A stretch of DNA of 27,523 bases from Syncephalastrum monosporum B8922. Its lineage: Eukaryota > Mucoromycota > Mucoromycetes > Mucorales > Syncephalastraceae. Made by a program: the position numbers and the translations under genes. The notes under the pieces are model-generated. The model was not told where the DNA came from and did not search any database. It saw only the letters and a list, made by a program, of their open reading frames with translations. The stretch spans positions 1 to 27,523 of the forward strand of contig JNEN01000760.1 of assembly GCA_000697355.1 (NCBI GenBank). Reading direction: 5' to 3'. The first letter of the stretch is position 1, and every line of letters begins with the position of its first letter. Positions 1 to 9,656 of the stretch are shown here, in pieces.

Positions 1-155
1 TGACACTCCGATTGCGCTCCGGATGTGAGTGAGCCCCTTCGCCTGCGGCTTCGGGTCATCACAGCCTCCACTTAATCTTCGGTCACTCTAGTCCGCTCCC
101 ACCGCTTGATGGGGGCCAGCCCCCATACCCCCTTTTGGGCTTCGCGTGTGCGGGA
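1..155. repeat. GC-rich hairpin block at left edge
   Basis: This short GC-rich block differs sharply from the AT-rich DNA that follows. It holds a perfect 8-bp inverted repeat, ATGGGGGC-CA-GCCCCCAT at about 108-126, followed by C-runs, and TTCG-containing stems around 35-60 (CTTCGCCTGCGGCTTCGG). No reading frame of useful length crosses it. Such hairpin-rich segments often mark the ends of DNA transposons or miniature elements, but only one edge is visible and no terminal repeat or target duplication can be paired inside the window. Identity is unknown. Confidence 0.3.
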
Positions 156-300
156 AGCTTGTACAATTTATCATGCTCGCTATAGGCTTTTTACATCTTC
201 AGCGTGAGATATACTGAGATATTAGCTGTATGTCTTGATATGTTTATTTGCGTTTTCATTTTATACTGTACTAAAAGACCTGCAGTGTTCACTCATCAGT
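156..300 (+). repeat. Dispersed repeat, copy A
   Basis: This stretch is a diverged direct copy of 1802-1950. Shared blocks in the same order include a GCAAT/ACAAT-type start, CTCGCTAT, CTTCAG, ATACTG-GATATTAGC, GGTATGT/TGTATGT and GTTTATT, ending in CTGCAGTGTTCA against CTACAGGGTTCA. It has no coding frame of note. Two degenerate copies 1.6 kb apart point to an old mobile or dispersed element. The family cannot be named by eye. Confidence 0.5.
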
Positions 301-983
301 CATCACATCAAGTAATTAAGAGACTAAGAGAACTGGGTCACTCTCGAGATTATCGCAAAGAGCAGCTACCGAGATGTGGGAGGCTGAAGTTTACCCCGAG
401 ATCTTTGTGACAGATGTATCATATACCAAAAGATTGCGAGCTGACAATGGCCTTGTTTTGTGGTCGAATGATCGCTTAGATTGCAGTATGTCGCTTTGTT
501 TCCAGACACTACAGTAAGAGGCTTCTACGTATCTGGTAATCCTGCTTATTATAAAAATGACACTCTCATATTAGACTCTACTGAGAGCTGTATGTGTAGG
601 AGAAATATTGCTAGACTATAGTAGGATAGTAATATTGGATTTATAATAGTGTTAGCCTGCATTCGCAAGTCCCATCTCCCGTCGAGCTTCCTATCACAAA
701 TACTTACCTTCATGCACTATGCCGTGTCAGGACTTTGTATAAGGTCAATGTCAGTCGAGATCAACATATGTATACTGTACATCAAAGCCTTCGGGTGATG
801 AAATATTGTCCCATTACAATAGATACGAAGCCAAATTGGATGACAAATTTCAAAACTGATTTATAGTAGTTTCATTACAGGATATTCGCGTAAAAGCTCA
901 AGTTTGCAGCACACTCACCAAAGAGAAGCTTTCTGCTGAGCTGGACTTCCCATGCCGAAGCATACCGTCGAGTACCGTAAGAG
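301..983. other. AT-rich intergenic stretch, no gene seen
   Basis: No frame here has convincing codon use, conserved motifs or paired splice signals. The DNA is AT-rich with scattered TATACTGTAC-like words, which recur elsewhere in non-coding parts of the window. It may be the inner part of the same decayed repeat that flanks it. Confidence 0.5.
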
Positions 984-1430
984 TCAGTTAAAAAATACTC
1001 GGAAGAGTGAGTAAACGTGCGCTTCGTTGTTTGGGATCATGAGGGGCAGTTTGGCATTTCCATTGTACCGAGTCAGTGCTATCTGTGCCTTGTGTGCTCG
1101 CTTACGCAACTCATCGTCAAAAAATAAGGTAGTGCTGCGAGTGTGTGCCCCATATGAAAGCTTTCTCAAGTATAACATACAGTAAATAGAGAAAAAGCCT
1201 AAGGGGGTATCGTGCTTTGCAGAAAGAAAAAAACGCGCTTTCTTGCCCTTATACAATACGGTGACTACAGGCTTTGTACACTTACCATTCGATCGATGAG
1301 GATAGCTGGGCAAAGTCAAGTGTTATGGATTGAGGAATGGTAGCGGTCCACTGTCTTCCTTCTGGTCATACTGTAGTCGTCGGTAAGATAGGGCGAAGGA
1401 AGAAATCAAAGGAAACTTGAGTGGTGATTT
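984..1430 (-). pseudogene. Possible decayed gene fragment
   Basis: On the minus strand a frame ending at 984 encodes about 45 plausible residues (FFDDELRKRAHKAQ, then IALTRYNGNAKLPL). Upstream, a second coding-like piece (QWTATIPQSITLDF) ends at 1286 at a good GTAAGT donor. The two pieces do not join in frame through any acceptor I could find between them. This could be a broken gene, for example part of a transposable element, or chance. I do not recognise the family. The surrounding repeats favour a relic. Confidence 0.15.
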
Positions 1431-1801
1431 CGCACTCTGCCTGGCCAATCTTGACAATTTTTTTTACGTTGTCCAGCTCACCCGACACTCCCCTCATTCG
1501 TCATCTCCAAACACACTTCTCCCTTTGCAGTCGTTGCTTTATCTACACGAATAAAAATGATTTCAACCCTTGCTGTCATCTCAAGATGAATCCTCTCAAC
1601 ATTGATCCTTCTTCACCGCGCATGCTAAGGTAACTCTAGATTGTCGTCATTACATGCTTAGGCAACCTGAAAACACTTGGAAAGTAGATGTTCTAGGTTT
1701 GGTCTATTGTGTGCGAATTAAGAGAGCAGTGCTTACAAAATATACTGTATGACCTGCAGAGTATTGGTCGAAAGACAACCGCCTTGTATCATCTGTATCA
1801 A
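1431..1801. other. Intergenic stretch, no gene seen
   Basis: No supported coding frame, RNA gene or strong hairpin is visible. A TATACTGTAT word at 1741-1750 is one of several similar words in the non-coding DNA of this window. Confidence 0.45.
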
Positions 1802-1950
1802 AAGCTGGTGCAATATTACCATCCTCGCTATGACGTAACCTTCAGTGTGCGATACAGTATACTGGGATATTAGCGGTATGTTCTGACAGGTTTATTCGGC
1901 TCTTTTTCCATTAATAGTAGAAGCACTACAGGGTTCAGTTATTAACAAAC
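1802..1950 (+). repeat. Dispersed repeat, copy B
   Basis: This is the second, diverged copy of the repeat at 156-300, in the same orientation. The best match is ATACTGGGATATTAGC here against ATACTGAGATATTAGC in copy A, followed in both by a GTATGT word and GTTTATT. Copy B has an extra ACAGT just before the ATACTG block. Identity judged by eye is moderate, so the copies are old. Confidence 0.5.
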
Positions 1951-2047
1951 TCGGGCTGCCCCAGAAATTAGAGTATATAGACTCTATTTACTGCTCCCTA
2001 TTACGCCCACCCACTCTTCATTTGGCTCCTTTACCCAACTGAGTGTC

Positions 2048-2115
2048 CCCTTACAGCCAAAAAGATGCCACCATAAATCTCCCTGCCCGGGATTCGAACC
2101 CTCGCCTCCAAAGTT
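2048..2115 (-). other. tRNA 3'-half-like fragment
   Basis: On the minus strand the sequence GAGGGTTCGAATCCCGGGC fits the B-box and T-loop consensus of a tRNA (GGTTCGAATCC). Only three base pairs of the T stem form cleanly, and no matching 5' acceptor arm or A-box appears at the expected distance, so this is not an intact tRNA gene. It may be a decayed tRNA or the tRNA-derived promoter of a SINE-like element. Confidence 0.35.
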
Positions 2116-2295
2116 TTGCTTATGTAATTACGGATGTACGGAATGTTAAGATTATTATATATAGATTTCAAACGTGCGCTTCATCCGTTTCACAAGGAGA
2201 AAGTCTCATAATAGCAAGGTGGTACCATGGATGATTTATATAGCACACGTTCATTGCAACTCTTGTATTCTTTATACAGTATCTTTTTAGCAATA

Positions 2296-2330
2296 GCAGT
2301 AATGGCAGACTCGAACCACTATGCGCCTGT
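2296..2330 (-). other. Second tRNA T-arm-like motif
   Basis: The minus strand reads AGTGGTTCGAGTCTGCC, again close to a tRNA B-box (GGTTCGAGTC). The stem pairing is weak and no cloverleaf can be completed. It lies about 220 bp from the T-arm-like fragment at 2048-2115 and on the same strand, so the pair may belong to one degenerate pol III-type element. Confidence 0.25.
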
Positions 2331-2635
2331 ATTCTCAAATGGTGCACTTGCGCTCCACCCGTGAACGCGACATTGACCGCCGTTTTAGTAGCCCATATTT
2401 GATACGAGGCTCTGTACACATCTCTGTACGTCTCGACGTGTGACAATTTTCCATGTATGGTGAGTTACCAAGGCTTTCACTTCTGTATGAGCCCCTCGAG
2501 AGGCCTCGGGGCAGCAGGTCACTTGAGAGGTTTATTATCCTCGGAGATCGCAGGCCAGTCAAAATCATCTGAAATATACCAGGCATGTTTGACAGAGCCT
2601 AATATCCCGCTTTTCCCAGTATTTTTCCTTCCACT

Positions 2636-3596
2636 ATGTCGTCACCCGTATTTATTGTCACCGGCGCCTCGAAAGGCATTGGCAAGGCGATTGCCCTTCA
2701 ATCGCTGACCAAGTTCAATGCGCGCGTGGTTGCGGTGGCCCGAAGCGCCGAGTTGCTGGATGCCCTCAAGTCGGATGCCGCCCAGCTTGGCAAGCAAGAC
2801 GCGCTCGAGCTGCTCGTGGGCGACGTCACCAGCCAAGACGTCGCGCGCCATGCTGTCGGTCGTGCCTTGGACAAGTGGGGCCAGGTCAACGCCGTGATTG
2901 CCAACGCCGGGTAAGTGCACGCCCTTGCCAGGGTTATTTATCTCTTCTTCCATCCCACTCACCTGTGTCTAGTGTGCTGGAGCCTATCGCCACCGTCGCG
3001 GACAGCCCCGTCGAGGGTTGGAAGCAGTAAGTCCTACGGAGAGTCACAAGCCGCAGCACAGTCAAGTATGCTAACCCATAGCCTGCGTCAGCTTGTTTGA
3101 AGTCAACTTTTTCTCGGTCATCACCCTCGTCCAGGAGGCTCTTCCCGCGCTTCGCAAGACCAAGGGCGCCATCATCATGGTCTCGTCCGGTGCGGCTTCC
3201 AAGGGCTACCGCGGATGGGGTGCTTATGGCGCGTAAGTGCATATAGGAGAAGAAGCAGACACACACACACGCATGGACTGATCTCGTCTTTCTAGCTCCA
3301 AGGCGGCCATGAACCATTTGACCTCGACCCTCGCTGCCGAAGAACCCGATGTCGCCACCATCGCTGTCCGCCCTGGTATCGTCGACACCGATATGCAAGG
3401 CACTATCCGTTCCAACGGTCAGGAAGCCATGCAGGGCGACCACAAGAAGTTTGTCGAATTAAAGGAGTCCGGCAAGCTGCTCAAGCCGGAGGATCCTGCG
3501 CACGTCCTGGCCGCGCTGGCTGCCAAGGCCCCTCTGAACCTGTCCGGTACCTTTGTTAGCTTTGATAATGAGGAGCTTAAGGAATACCGCGCCTGA
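2636..3596 (+). CDS. Short-chain dehydrogenase/reductase (SDR), Irc24-like
   Basis: This is an NAD(P)H-dependent carbonyl reductase of the classical SDR family. The 256-residue product has exons 2636-2910, 2973-3026, 3092-3232 and 3296-3596, with introns of 62, 65 and 63 nt. The Rossmann nucleotide-binding motif TGASKGIG is at residues 9-16, NAG at 90-92, the active-site Asn at 115 (EVNFF), the catalytic Ser at about 142, and YGASK supplies Tyr155 and Lys159. All four catalytic residues are present and the length is normal for the family. Overall it most resembles the fungal Irc24/benzil reductase group, acting on small carbonyls in the cytosol. The exact substrate is an inference. Its 3' end converges on the Pho81 gene 270 bp away. 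Confidence 0.93.
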
Positions 3597-3866
3597 ATTA
3601 TTGTAGACCATTAGACACCCAAAGGCTTGTTGTATTTATATGGATGTTTCCATTACATTGTATTGACAAAACAAAGGAAGAAGGAACAAAGAAAAAAAAA
3701 AGTGGGACACTTTCTTGCACACATTGATGCGGATGATGGAGAGAAAGATAAAAGTAGACGAGGAGCATAAGAGGACGAGTGACAAGAAGCAGAGGACAGT
3801 GAGAGGGAGGGAGGACGAGGGAGAAGAAACAAAAGAGAGAGAGAAAAATAGTATTATCATGCATCA
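3597..3866. other. Convergent 3' intergenic spacer
   Basis: This spacer separates two convergent genes and must hold both 3' UTRs. The + strand after the dehydrogenase stop is T-rich (TTGTATTTATATGG). The rest is a purine-rich GAGAGG/AAGAAG tract. No gene is seen. Confidence 0.5.
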
Positions 3867-6800
3867 TCAAAAACCAGCGCCAGCCATCGTCGTGTTGAAA
3901 TGTACAAGTTGATGTATCATCATTGCGTCCACGCCGTGTCTGTCTTGTATGGACCGGTATCGCGAGTCGTCGTTGACGTGTCCGAAGGTCACCAAAATCA
4001 ACCCGCTTTCTTTGATGTTTTTGATCAAAGAAGGAACCCGTACCTGATAGCACATGCGTAAGGTCAGACCAGATGCTTTAAGCTCTTCTTTCTCTCTTTT
4101 TAGCACTTACGAGGGGCGTGGCTTCACAAATGATACCCAACAAATTATTCCGTTTGGCAAATTTGACCGCTTCCTTGAGTGACCTGCAGCGGACATCGTC
4201 TTGGCTCGAGTCTTTTGCTTCGTCTTGATCCAATCGTCGCTTCACGCCTCGTGTCCCGTCCTTATTGAGCCCGCAATAAGTGCTAAAGAAGACCGCATCT
4301 GGTGGACCAGGATGAGTATTGAAAATCATGGTAAAACGCGTCCATCTTACAGTTGGGTTGTTTCCAGTTCACCACCGTGCATATCGACGGATTGAAGGAG
4401 GAGAAGAAAATACTCCGGCTGCTCGCAGCCGCTGGCAACGTCCGTACGTGGTCATACACACACTGCAGCACCGCATCCACGAACGTGTTGCGGTCGGCCA
4501 GGTTCGAAAAGGAGTGGAGGTCCAGCTCGCGCGCCATGGGGTATTTCAGCTCCAGATGGATGCCCATCGAGGCCGGTAAACTCTGTCACAAAGGGTTACC
4601 ATCGTTCTTCTCGCCCTCTTTTCTTTTCTCATTCTAGTTCGATTTCCTACCTTGAGCACATGCTCGAGCGACATGAATTCTTTATGGTTACATAGTCGCT
4701 GGATCACCCTGCTATTTCCCGTTACCGTGCACAGGTCCTGGTCTGGCTGCTCGTGGGACGCCAGGAGTCTTTGGCCGACTTGGCGGAATTGGTCGTACGT
4801 CAAATCCGAGACGGCCAGGTCGAGTGCTTCGAGCGGGACGAGCCAGTTCGCAAACACCACCGGCACCAGGTCCTTGGTAAGCTGCACCACGGCGCGGATA
4901 TAATCGCCAGATAAGGAGGAAGCGGTAATGAAGGAGGGCAGCGAGGACGAACCCGCTGCGACGGCAGCATTCGTGGTGGTCGCGACGTTCCCGGCACTCG
5001 CAGACGTGGTCGGCGTCATGTTGAGCGCGGTGGTGGCCGTGAACTGCTGCACGGGCGCGGGCGGCTCGGGCGTGTGGATGGACGCCGAGTTGGGCGATGC
5101 CGCAGCCGACGCTGTGGTCGACGGCAAGATCGTGTTCGTCGACTTCCAGTAGGTTTCAATGCGTCCACCGATCTCGAGCTGAACGCCGCGAAAGGGTTTG
5201 ACCACCGAGTAATCGTATGAAAGCTCGCCCACCACCTTGAGATGGCCGTCGAGGAGGGGCACGGTCCGGTGGCCCTCGTTGATTTTGAAGTTGGCTTCGG
5301 AGAAGGTCTCGGGCAGGGCGACGCCGCGGCCCAGGACCTTGGAGCCAAATGTGGCATAAATGTCAAACTCGAGCAAGAAGTCGTCGAGCTTGTCGACCTG
5401 GAAGCTGAACACTTCACGATCATCAACCAAGGGCAGGATCACGCTGTGCGGAATCATGCCGGTGTCAGGCTTGGAGGAGATGATCAGCTTGAGCGACGAG
5501 ATCTGTGTATTGTCGTAGAGACGGATGGGCGGCTGCCGCAGGCTGATCTGGACCTGATATTTGCGGTCGAGGTAGCTGTGGCCGTAGATACGGAAAGGGA
5601 TGATGGGCGGCGGCAGCGACAAGGAAGGAATCGTGTCAAGTTCATGCTCGAGATCATCCTGGGACGACGGCGCAGCGGTGTTGCTCACCTGGGGCGGCTC
5701 CTCCAAGCCTTCGGTCTCGCACCCGGCCTCGATAAGGAGCTGCATGCACTCCATCTGACCCTCCCACGCCGCATAGTAGAGCGCGGTCTTGCCATACTCA
5801 TCCTTGACGTTGATCTTGCACCCGGCCTCGATCAGGATCCGGACGCATTCGGCATGGCCGTCGCTCGCGGCCCAAAACAGAGGCGTCCACGAGTTGTACT
5901 TGTCCGGGATATCAACGTCCTCCTTTTGCTGGGCCAGCATCCGACACAGCTTGACGTGGCCCTGGCGCGCGGCCAAGTGGAGCGGGTAGAGCGACTCGGC
6001 GTTCGGCAGGTTCTTGGCGCCGCGCTCGTAGAGCATCAGTGCAATGTCAGTATGGCCATAGTAGCACGCGAGCGAGAGCGGCACGTGGTCGCCGTCGTGA
6101 TGCGGCTCGGTGACGGCGCCGGCTTCGATCAGGGCCTGGACGCATGGCGTGTGCCCGTTGATGATGGCGTACAGCAGCGGCGTGAATCCGTCGTGGTCAC
6201 GCGCTTCAATGTCGGCATGGTGTGTAAACAGGAACGAGGCACACTCACTAAAGCCATTCATCGTGGCATAGTGCAGGGCGGTGCGGCCGTAGGCGTCGGT
6301 GGCACGCACGTCGGCGCCGTGCTGGGTGCACAGCTCGAGTAAGTCGCGACGGCCCGTCATGGCGGCGACGTGGAGGCAGGAGCGCTCGTTGATATCGTCG
6401 ACATAGGTGTAGTTGACCAGGTCGGTGGCAACGAGCAGATCGATGATGTCGCGCGAGCCTTCGGAGCAGGCGTGCCAAAAGACGCGCGAGAGGCGGTCGC
6501 TGTCGTCAGGCGAGGGGTGCTGCTTCATGCGGTCCAAGAGCTCTTGGACAAGCGGGGCTTGCCCACTAGAGACTGACTTGACGAGGTCGAGCTCCATATC
6601 ATCAATTGCGTCGGAGGAGGTCTCTTCGGGCGCGCTCGCAGACTGCACAGGGATGCCGGCTTGGATGTTGGACAGCTCGAGACGGTTGGCCGAGGCCAGG
6701 TCGGCGAGTTCGCAGAGGAATTGAGTGTTGAAGCAGGGCTGAATATCAATCTGTCGCGATAGATAGAGTTCTTTGGTGGTGGACTTGGACCGTTTGTCCC

Positions 6801-7478
6801 ACTTCTTCAGGATCTTGCGGAAACCCTCATTGTTGAGCTCGACGTATTTCTATACCGGGCCGTCTCATCAGCTTCTCCTTCCCTCGATGGTCTTGATCCT
6901 CTGTTTCCTGTTTACCTGAATCTTGTTCAACTCCTGCTCAAACTGGACAAACGCTTCCTGGATCGAGTTGAACAGCGTCACCGCATGCTTCAACCGGCGT
7001 GTATCGGACTGCAACACCTTCTTCTTGTCCACCAACGTCCGTAGCCGCACCTTGAGCTCGTTTTCTTTTTGCAGGTAAAACGAGTTGATCTGTGCACGCC
7101 CATGAGCAACTCTGATCCTTTTCTTTCTTATCCGCAAATACTGCGCTCTCTGTTGTCTTTCTGCGTCTTTTTTTTCCGCCCTACCTTCTCTAGTTCGCGT
7201 TCCAACTTGAAGAAAAAGGCCGCTTTTTGGGATTGCAGCAATTTGGACCGATCGTCTTCGCGGCTCGTGCCATTCTGCGCGGGCGTGTTGGGATTGACGG
7301 GAGCATCCAGCAATCGGTTCATAAACTTCTTGAGACCCTTATAATCCAGGTAATGGGCACTCCATTCCGTAAACTGCTGGCTCTGGATTTGCTTGCCAAA
7401 CTATTATAACGGATCCAAAGGCGTTAACGAGCTGCTTAGGCGCGTGCCACTGTAGGCATTGTTCGTTGGTACCTTCAT
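3867..7478 (-). CDS. PHO81: Pho81/NUC-2-like SPX-ankyrin phosphate regulator
   Basis: The 1063-residue protein has seven exons: 7478-7473, 7400-7185, 7089-6916, 6849-4651, 4582-4351, 4298-4111 and 4043-3867. An N-terminal SPX domain (about 1-160) starts MKFGKQIQSQQ and has the basic helix FRKILKKWDKR, the inositol-pyrophosphate-binding type of surface. About seven ankyrin repeats follow (253-512), then a C2-like beta domain (545-700), a Ser/Ala/Thr-rich linker and a GDPD-like domain (780-1060). The GDPD catalytic residues are gone: the E-x-D pair reads R784-x-V786, and the His-Asp pair reads A799-N800. That fits Pho81/NUC-2, the inhibitor of the Pho80-Pho85 cyclin-CDK, better than the active glycerophosphodiesterase Gde1. 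The first coding exon holds only ATG AAG. It was chosen because it restores the invariant SPX start M-K-F-G. Confidence 0.92.
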
Positions 7479-8575
7479 GGTGAACGCGATTGAACCAGCG
7501 CAAAAAAGGAAAGGGTAAGCGGGCGTCCACCGTTATAATAAAAAAAAAAAAGTAGAAAAATATGTATACGAATAAAAGAAAAGAGAGCTTCAAGCGAACT
7601 TAAAATAAGAAAAGTGGCAAATAGAAAAGAAAAAGAAAAAAAAAAAGGAAGAAGGAAACAAAGAGAATAAAGAGAATAAGGGAAGAGGGCTGGGATAAGA
7701 CCTCCGCAGATAGACAGACAGACAGACGCACTCACACACACGCACACACACGCACATAAGGTTTCCACTCTGCAGGCAAAAAAAAAAGACTTCTTGACAC
7801 CGACAAAAAAAGATGCGTTGGAGAGCAAAAAAACCCAAAAATGGACCACAGGGACCAGCGATTGAAAACTCCGTTGTCGATCTTTGACAAATGCTTGCCG
7901 CACGCGATGTCTTTCGTTGGCTGTCATTGCCCGCTGAGAATGTCAGTGCTACCATCCAGACTCGGTCTACACTTTTCCACGCTAATCCCAATTAATGGTA
8001 CAGTTTATAAATGTTATACGCTATATGTCACATGCTATACATCATACATGTCTCGTTTATCCACATTGACTACATCCCTACGTTACTGTTGCCCAGTGTC
8101 CCCATGGCAAGTCATACCTACTAACATCCGTGTATGACAGTCAACTATCCCCTTTGTGGATGAGGGAACATCCCCACCAGTCTCAGCCGTCTCGTTTATT
8201 CTTTTATTTATTTTTTTCATTTTTTTTTTCGTTCGCATCGTTATTCTGTTCGTACCTTTATCTTCTACTTCTACTTCTACAAAAAAGAGCCATAAGGAAA
8301 CTAGCTGTGAGGTGCCTTTATTGACATCATTCTACGTGTACCTTTATACAGGTCGTACCGTTAATGACATACAGGTTGCATGTATTCGGTATCTACATAC
8401 TGTATACGGTATGTACATGTGCATACACATAGAGGAAAGCCTTGCAACATATCTTCACTCAATGTTCCTATCGGCAACTGGATATGACGCCTCAGGCAAA
8501 GGGATCTGGGGGCCTCCCACCAAGCTAGCCTTCGGCTTGGACAAGAGAGACCTGAAGGACAAGTGCAGGTTGTAG
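7479..8575. other. Upstream region of PHO81 with simple repeats
   Basis: No credible gene is seen. The stretch holds A-runs at 7540-7552 and 7628-7646, a GACA/CACACG microsatellite at about 7710-7760, and T-runs near 8205-8230. Open frames here owe their length to these low-complexity runs. The part nearest 7478 is the likely PHO81 leader and promoter. I could not pick out a convincing PHO-type CACGTG element. Confidence 0.4.
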
Positions 8576-9026
8576 ACCACTGCGTCCCTTAAGTCCCTCT
8601 GCCACTGGTTGCCCGTCCCCAACTACACCGGTGTGCATGAAAGTAAGTTGTCACGTCAAGATTACATAGTCTTGGACATCACTAACCTCCTTCTGATGTA
8701 TACTTAGCTTGCAGTCTTCTTCCTCGCTTCTCCTCCTGTCTTCTCCGTTCGCGCCTCCTCCTCTCTTCCGCTCGCTCTCCCTCTCTCCTTCTTCCCCGTT
8801 TGCGGCCAACTAGCCTAGGCAGTCGGTGGCCGGAACCACCGTTGAAAATACTCTCATAGACACTGCCCCTGCGCCAAATGTCTGCTCCCCGGTCACCGGT
8901 AAGTGTTTTGCAACTGGGTAATGTGTCACTGTGACTCAACATGTATCCAGCTTAGGTGAGTCGGTGGCAGCGCGCCGTGAGCGCGGGTCGACGACCCCGG
9001 CCCCGGCCGCTGGTATGTAGAATAAA
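8576..9026 (+). other. Possible small spliced transcript or gene remnant
   Basis: Several plus-strand signals line up. There is a strong donor GTAAGT at 8643 and a CACTAAC branch-like site at 8679-8685. Acceptors occur at 8707, or after a long pyrimidine tract at 8813, 8818 or 8822. A second donor GTAAGTG lies at 8899 and an acceptor ATCCAG at 8950. AATAAA follows at 9021-9026. Reading ATGAAA into an exon from 8814 or 8823 gives an open, Pro/Thr/Cys-rich frame (CPSPTTPVCMK, then AGTTVENTLIDTAPAP) that stops with TAG at 8953-8955. Using 8707 instead gives an MKLAVFFL start, signal-peptide-like, that stops after 38 residues. No start exon or homology is recognisable, so it may be a small secreted protein, a non-coding RNA or chance. 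Confidence 0.25.
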
Positions 9027-9656
9027 AATGATGTGTAGTCCACGAGAACTTATTTTGGAAGAGTGCTATGGCAAACCCACATTCTACAGTATCGCAGCCC
9101 GAATGGAATCTAACTTGACGTAAGACGGGGCGACTCTGCTTGGCTTGTAACTGAATCATCGTATACGGTTTACGGAAAACATATCCATGGTGCAGTCTGC
9201 GCCCTCACCCCGTCATGCTGTCGTAAATATCCAAAAGTGTAAAACAGACCGCCTACGTATGAATGCAGAAGATTCTCGCCTTCTTTTTTTTAATTCGACA
9301 AACCACTGAGAGAGAGAGACAAAGACGTGCATGTCTTGAATAGGCAAACTCATCCATATATCGATCCACGAGACATGGAAACAAAGAATATAACGGGTCC
9401 ACGTGATATAATCTATCTGCTGATGGCACACGGTGGTCCACTTTTAGTCTGTGAAAGGATAGTTCCCCTCATTTTGACAGAAACGAGATTTTCCGGTGTG
9501 CGGCCTATTTATGTTAGAATATTGCCTCTTTTTTTCTCTACAATGGCATAATGATACTGAGAGAATAGATAAACTTTTGCTTTTTACATATGAGTTGAGC
9601 ACAGAAAGTGCGACATGCTTTGGTTTTTTTTCTTTTCTTGGTATATAAAAGGATGC
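9027..9656. other. Intergenic spacer, no gene seen
   Basis: This spacer lies 3' of the transporter gene on the minus strand. It contains a short GA run at 9308-9320 and the plus-strand word TATATAAAAGG at about 9642-9652. No frame has gene-like composition. Confidence 0.45.

Noticed and set aside
2043..2115. Intact tRNA gene on the minus strand
   Set aside because: The B-box is good, but the T stem has mismatches and no acceptor or D arm can be found at the required distance.
3598..4053. Minus-strand frame running through the dehydrogenase/PHO81 spacer
   Set aside because: Its hydrophobic part is the antisense of a GA-rich tract, and it overlaps the last PHO81 exon in another frame.
5242..6342. 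366-codon plus-strand open frame opposite the PHO81 ankyrin repeats
   Set aside because: It lies wholly antisense to well-conserved ankyrin repeats. The absence of stops follows from the GC-rich codon use of the real gene, and the product has no recognisable domain.
3867..7478. Calling this gene GDE1 (active glycerophosphodiesterase)
   Set aside because: The domain order is the same, but the E-x-D and His-Asp catalytic residues are replaced, which fits Pho81/NUC-2.
7705..7760. Possible CRISPR-like or minisatellite array
   Set aside because: The units are simple GACA and CACACG repeats without spacers, so this is an ordinary microsatellite.
7475..7991. Two overlapping minus-strand frames upstream of PHO81
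   Set aside because: They consist of Phe/Leu/Ser runs and Cys-Val repeats from (CA)n and A/T runs. The PHO81 start at 7478 explains the conserved part.
8156..8575. 139-codon plus-strand frame with a very hydrophobic start
   Set aside because: The hydrophobic part is a translated T-run and CTT/TTC repeat, and the rest shows no motif. It is treated as chance.
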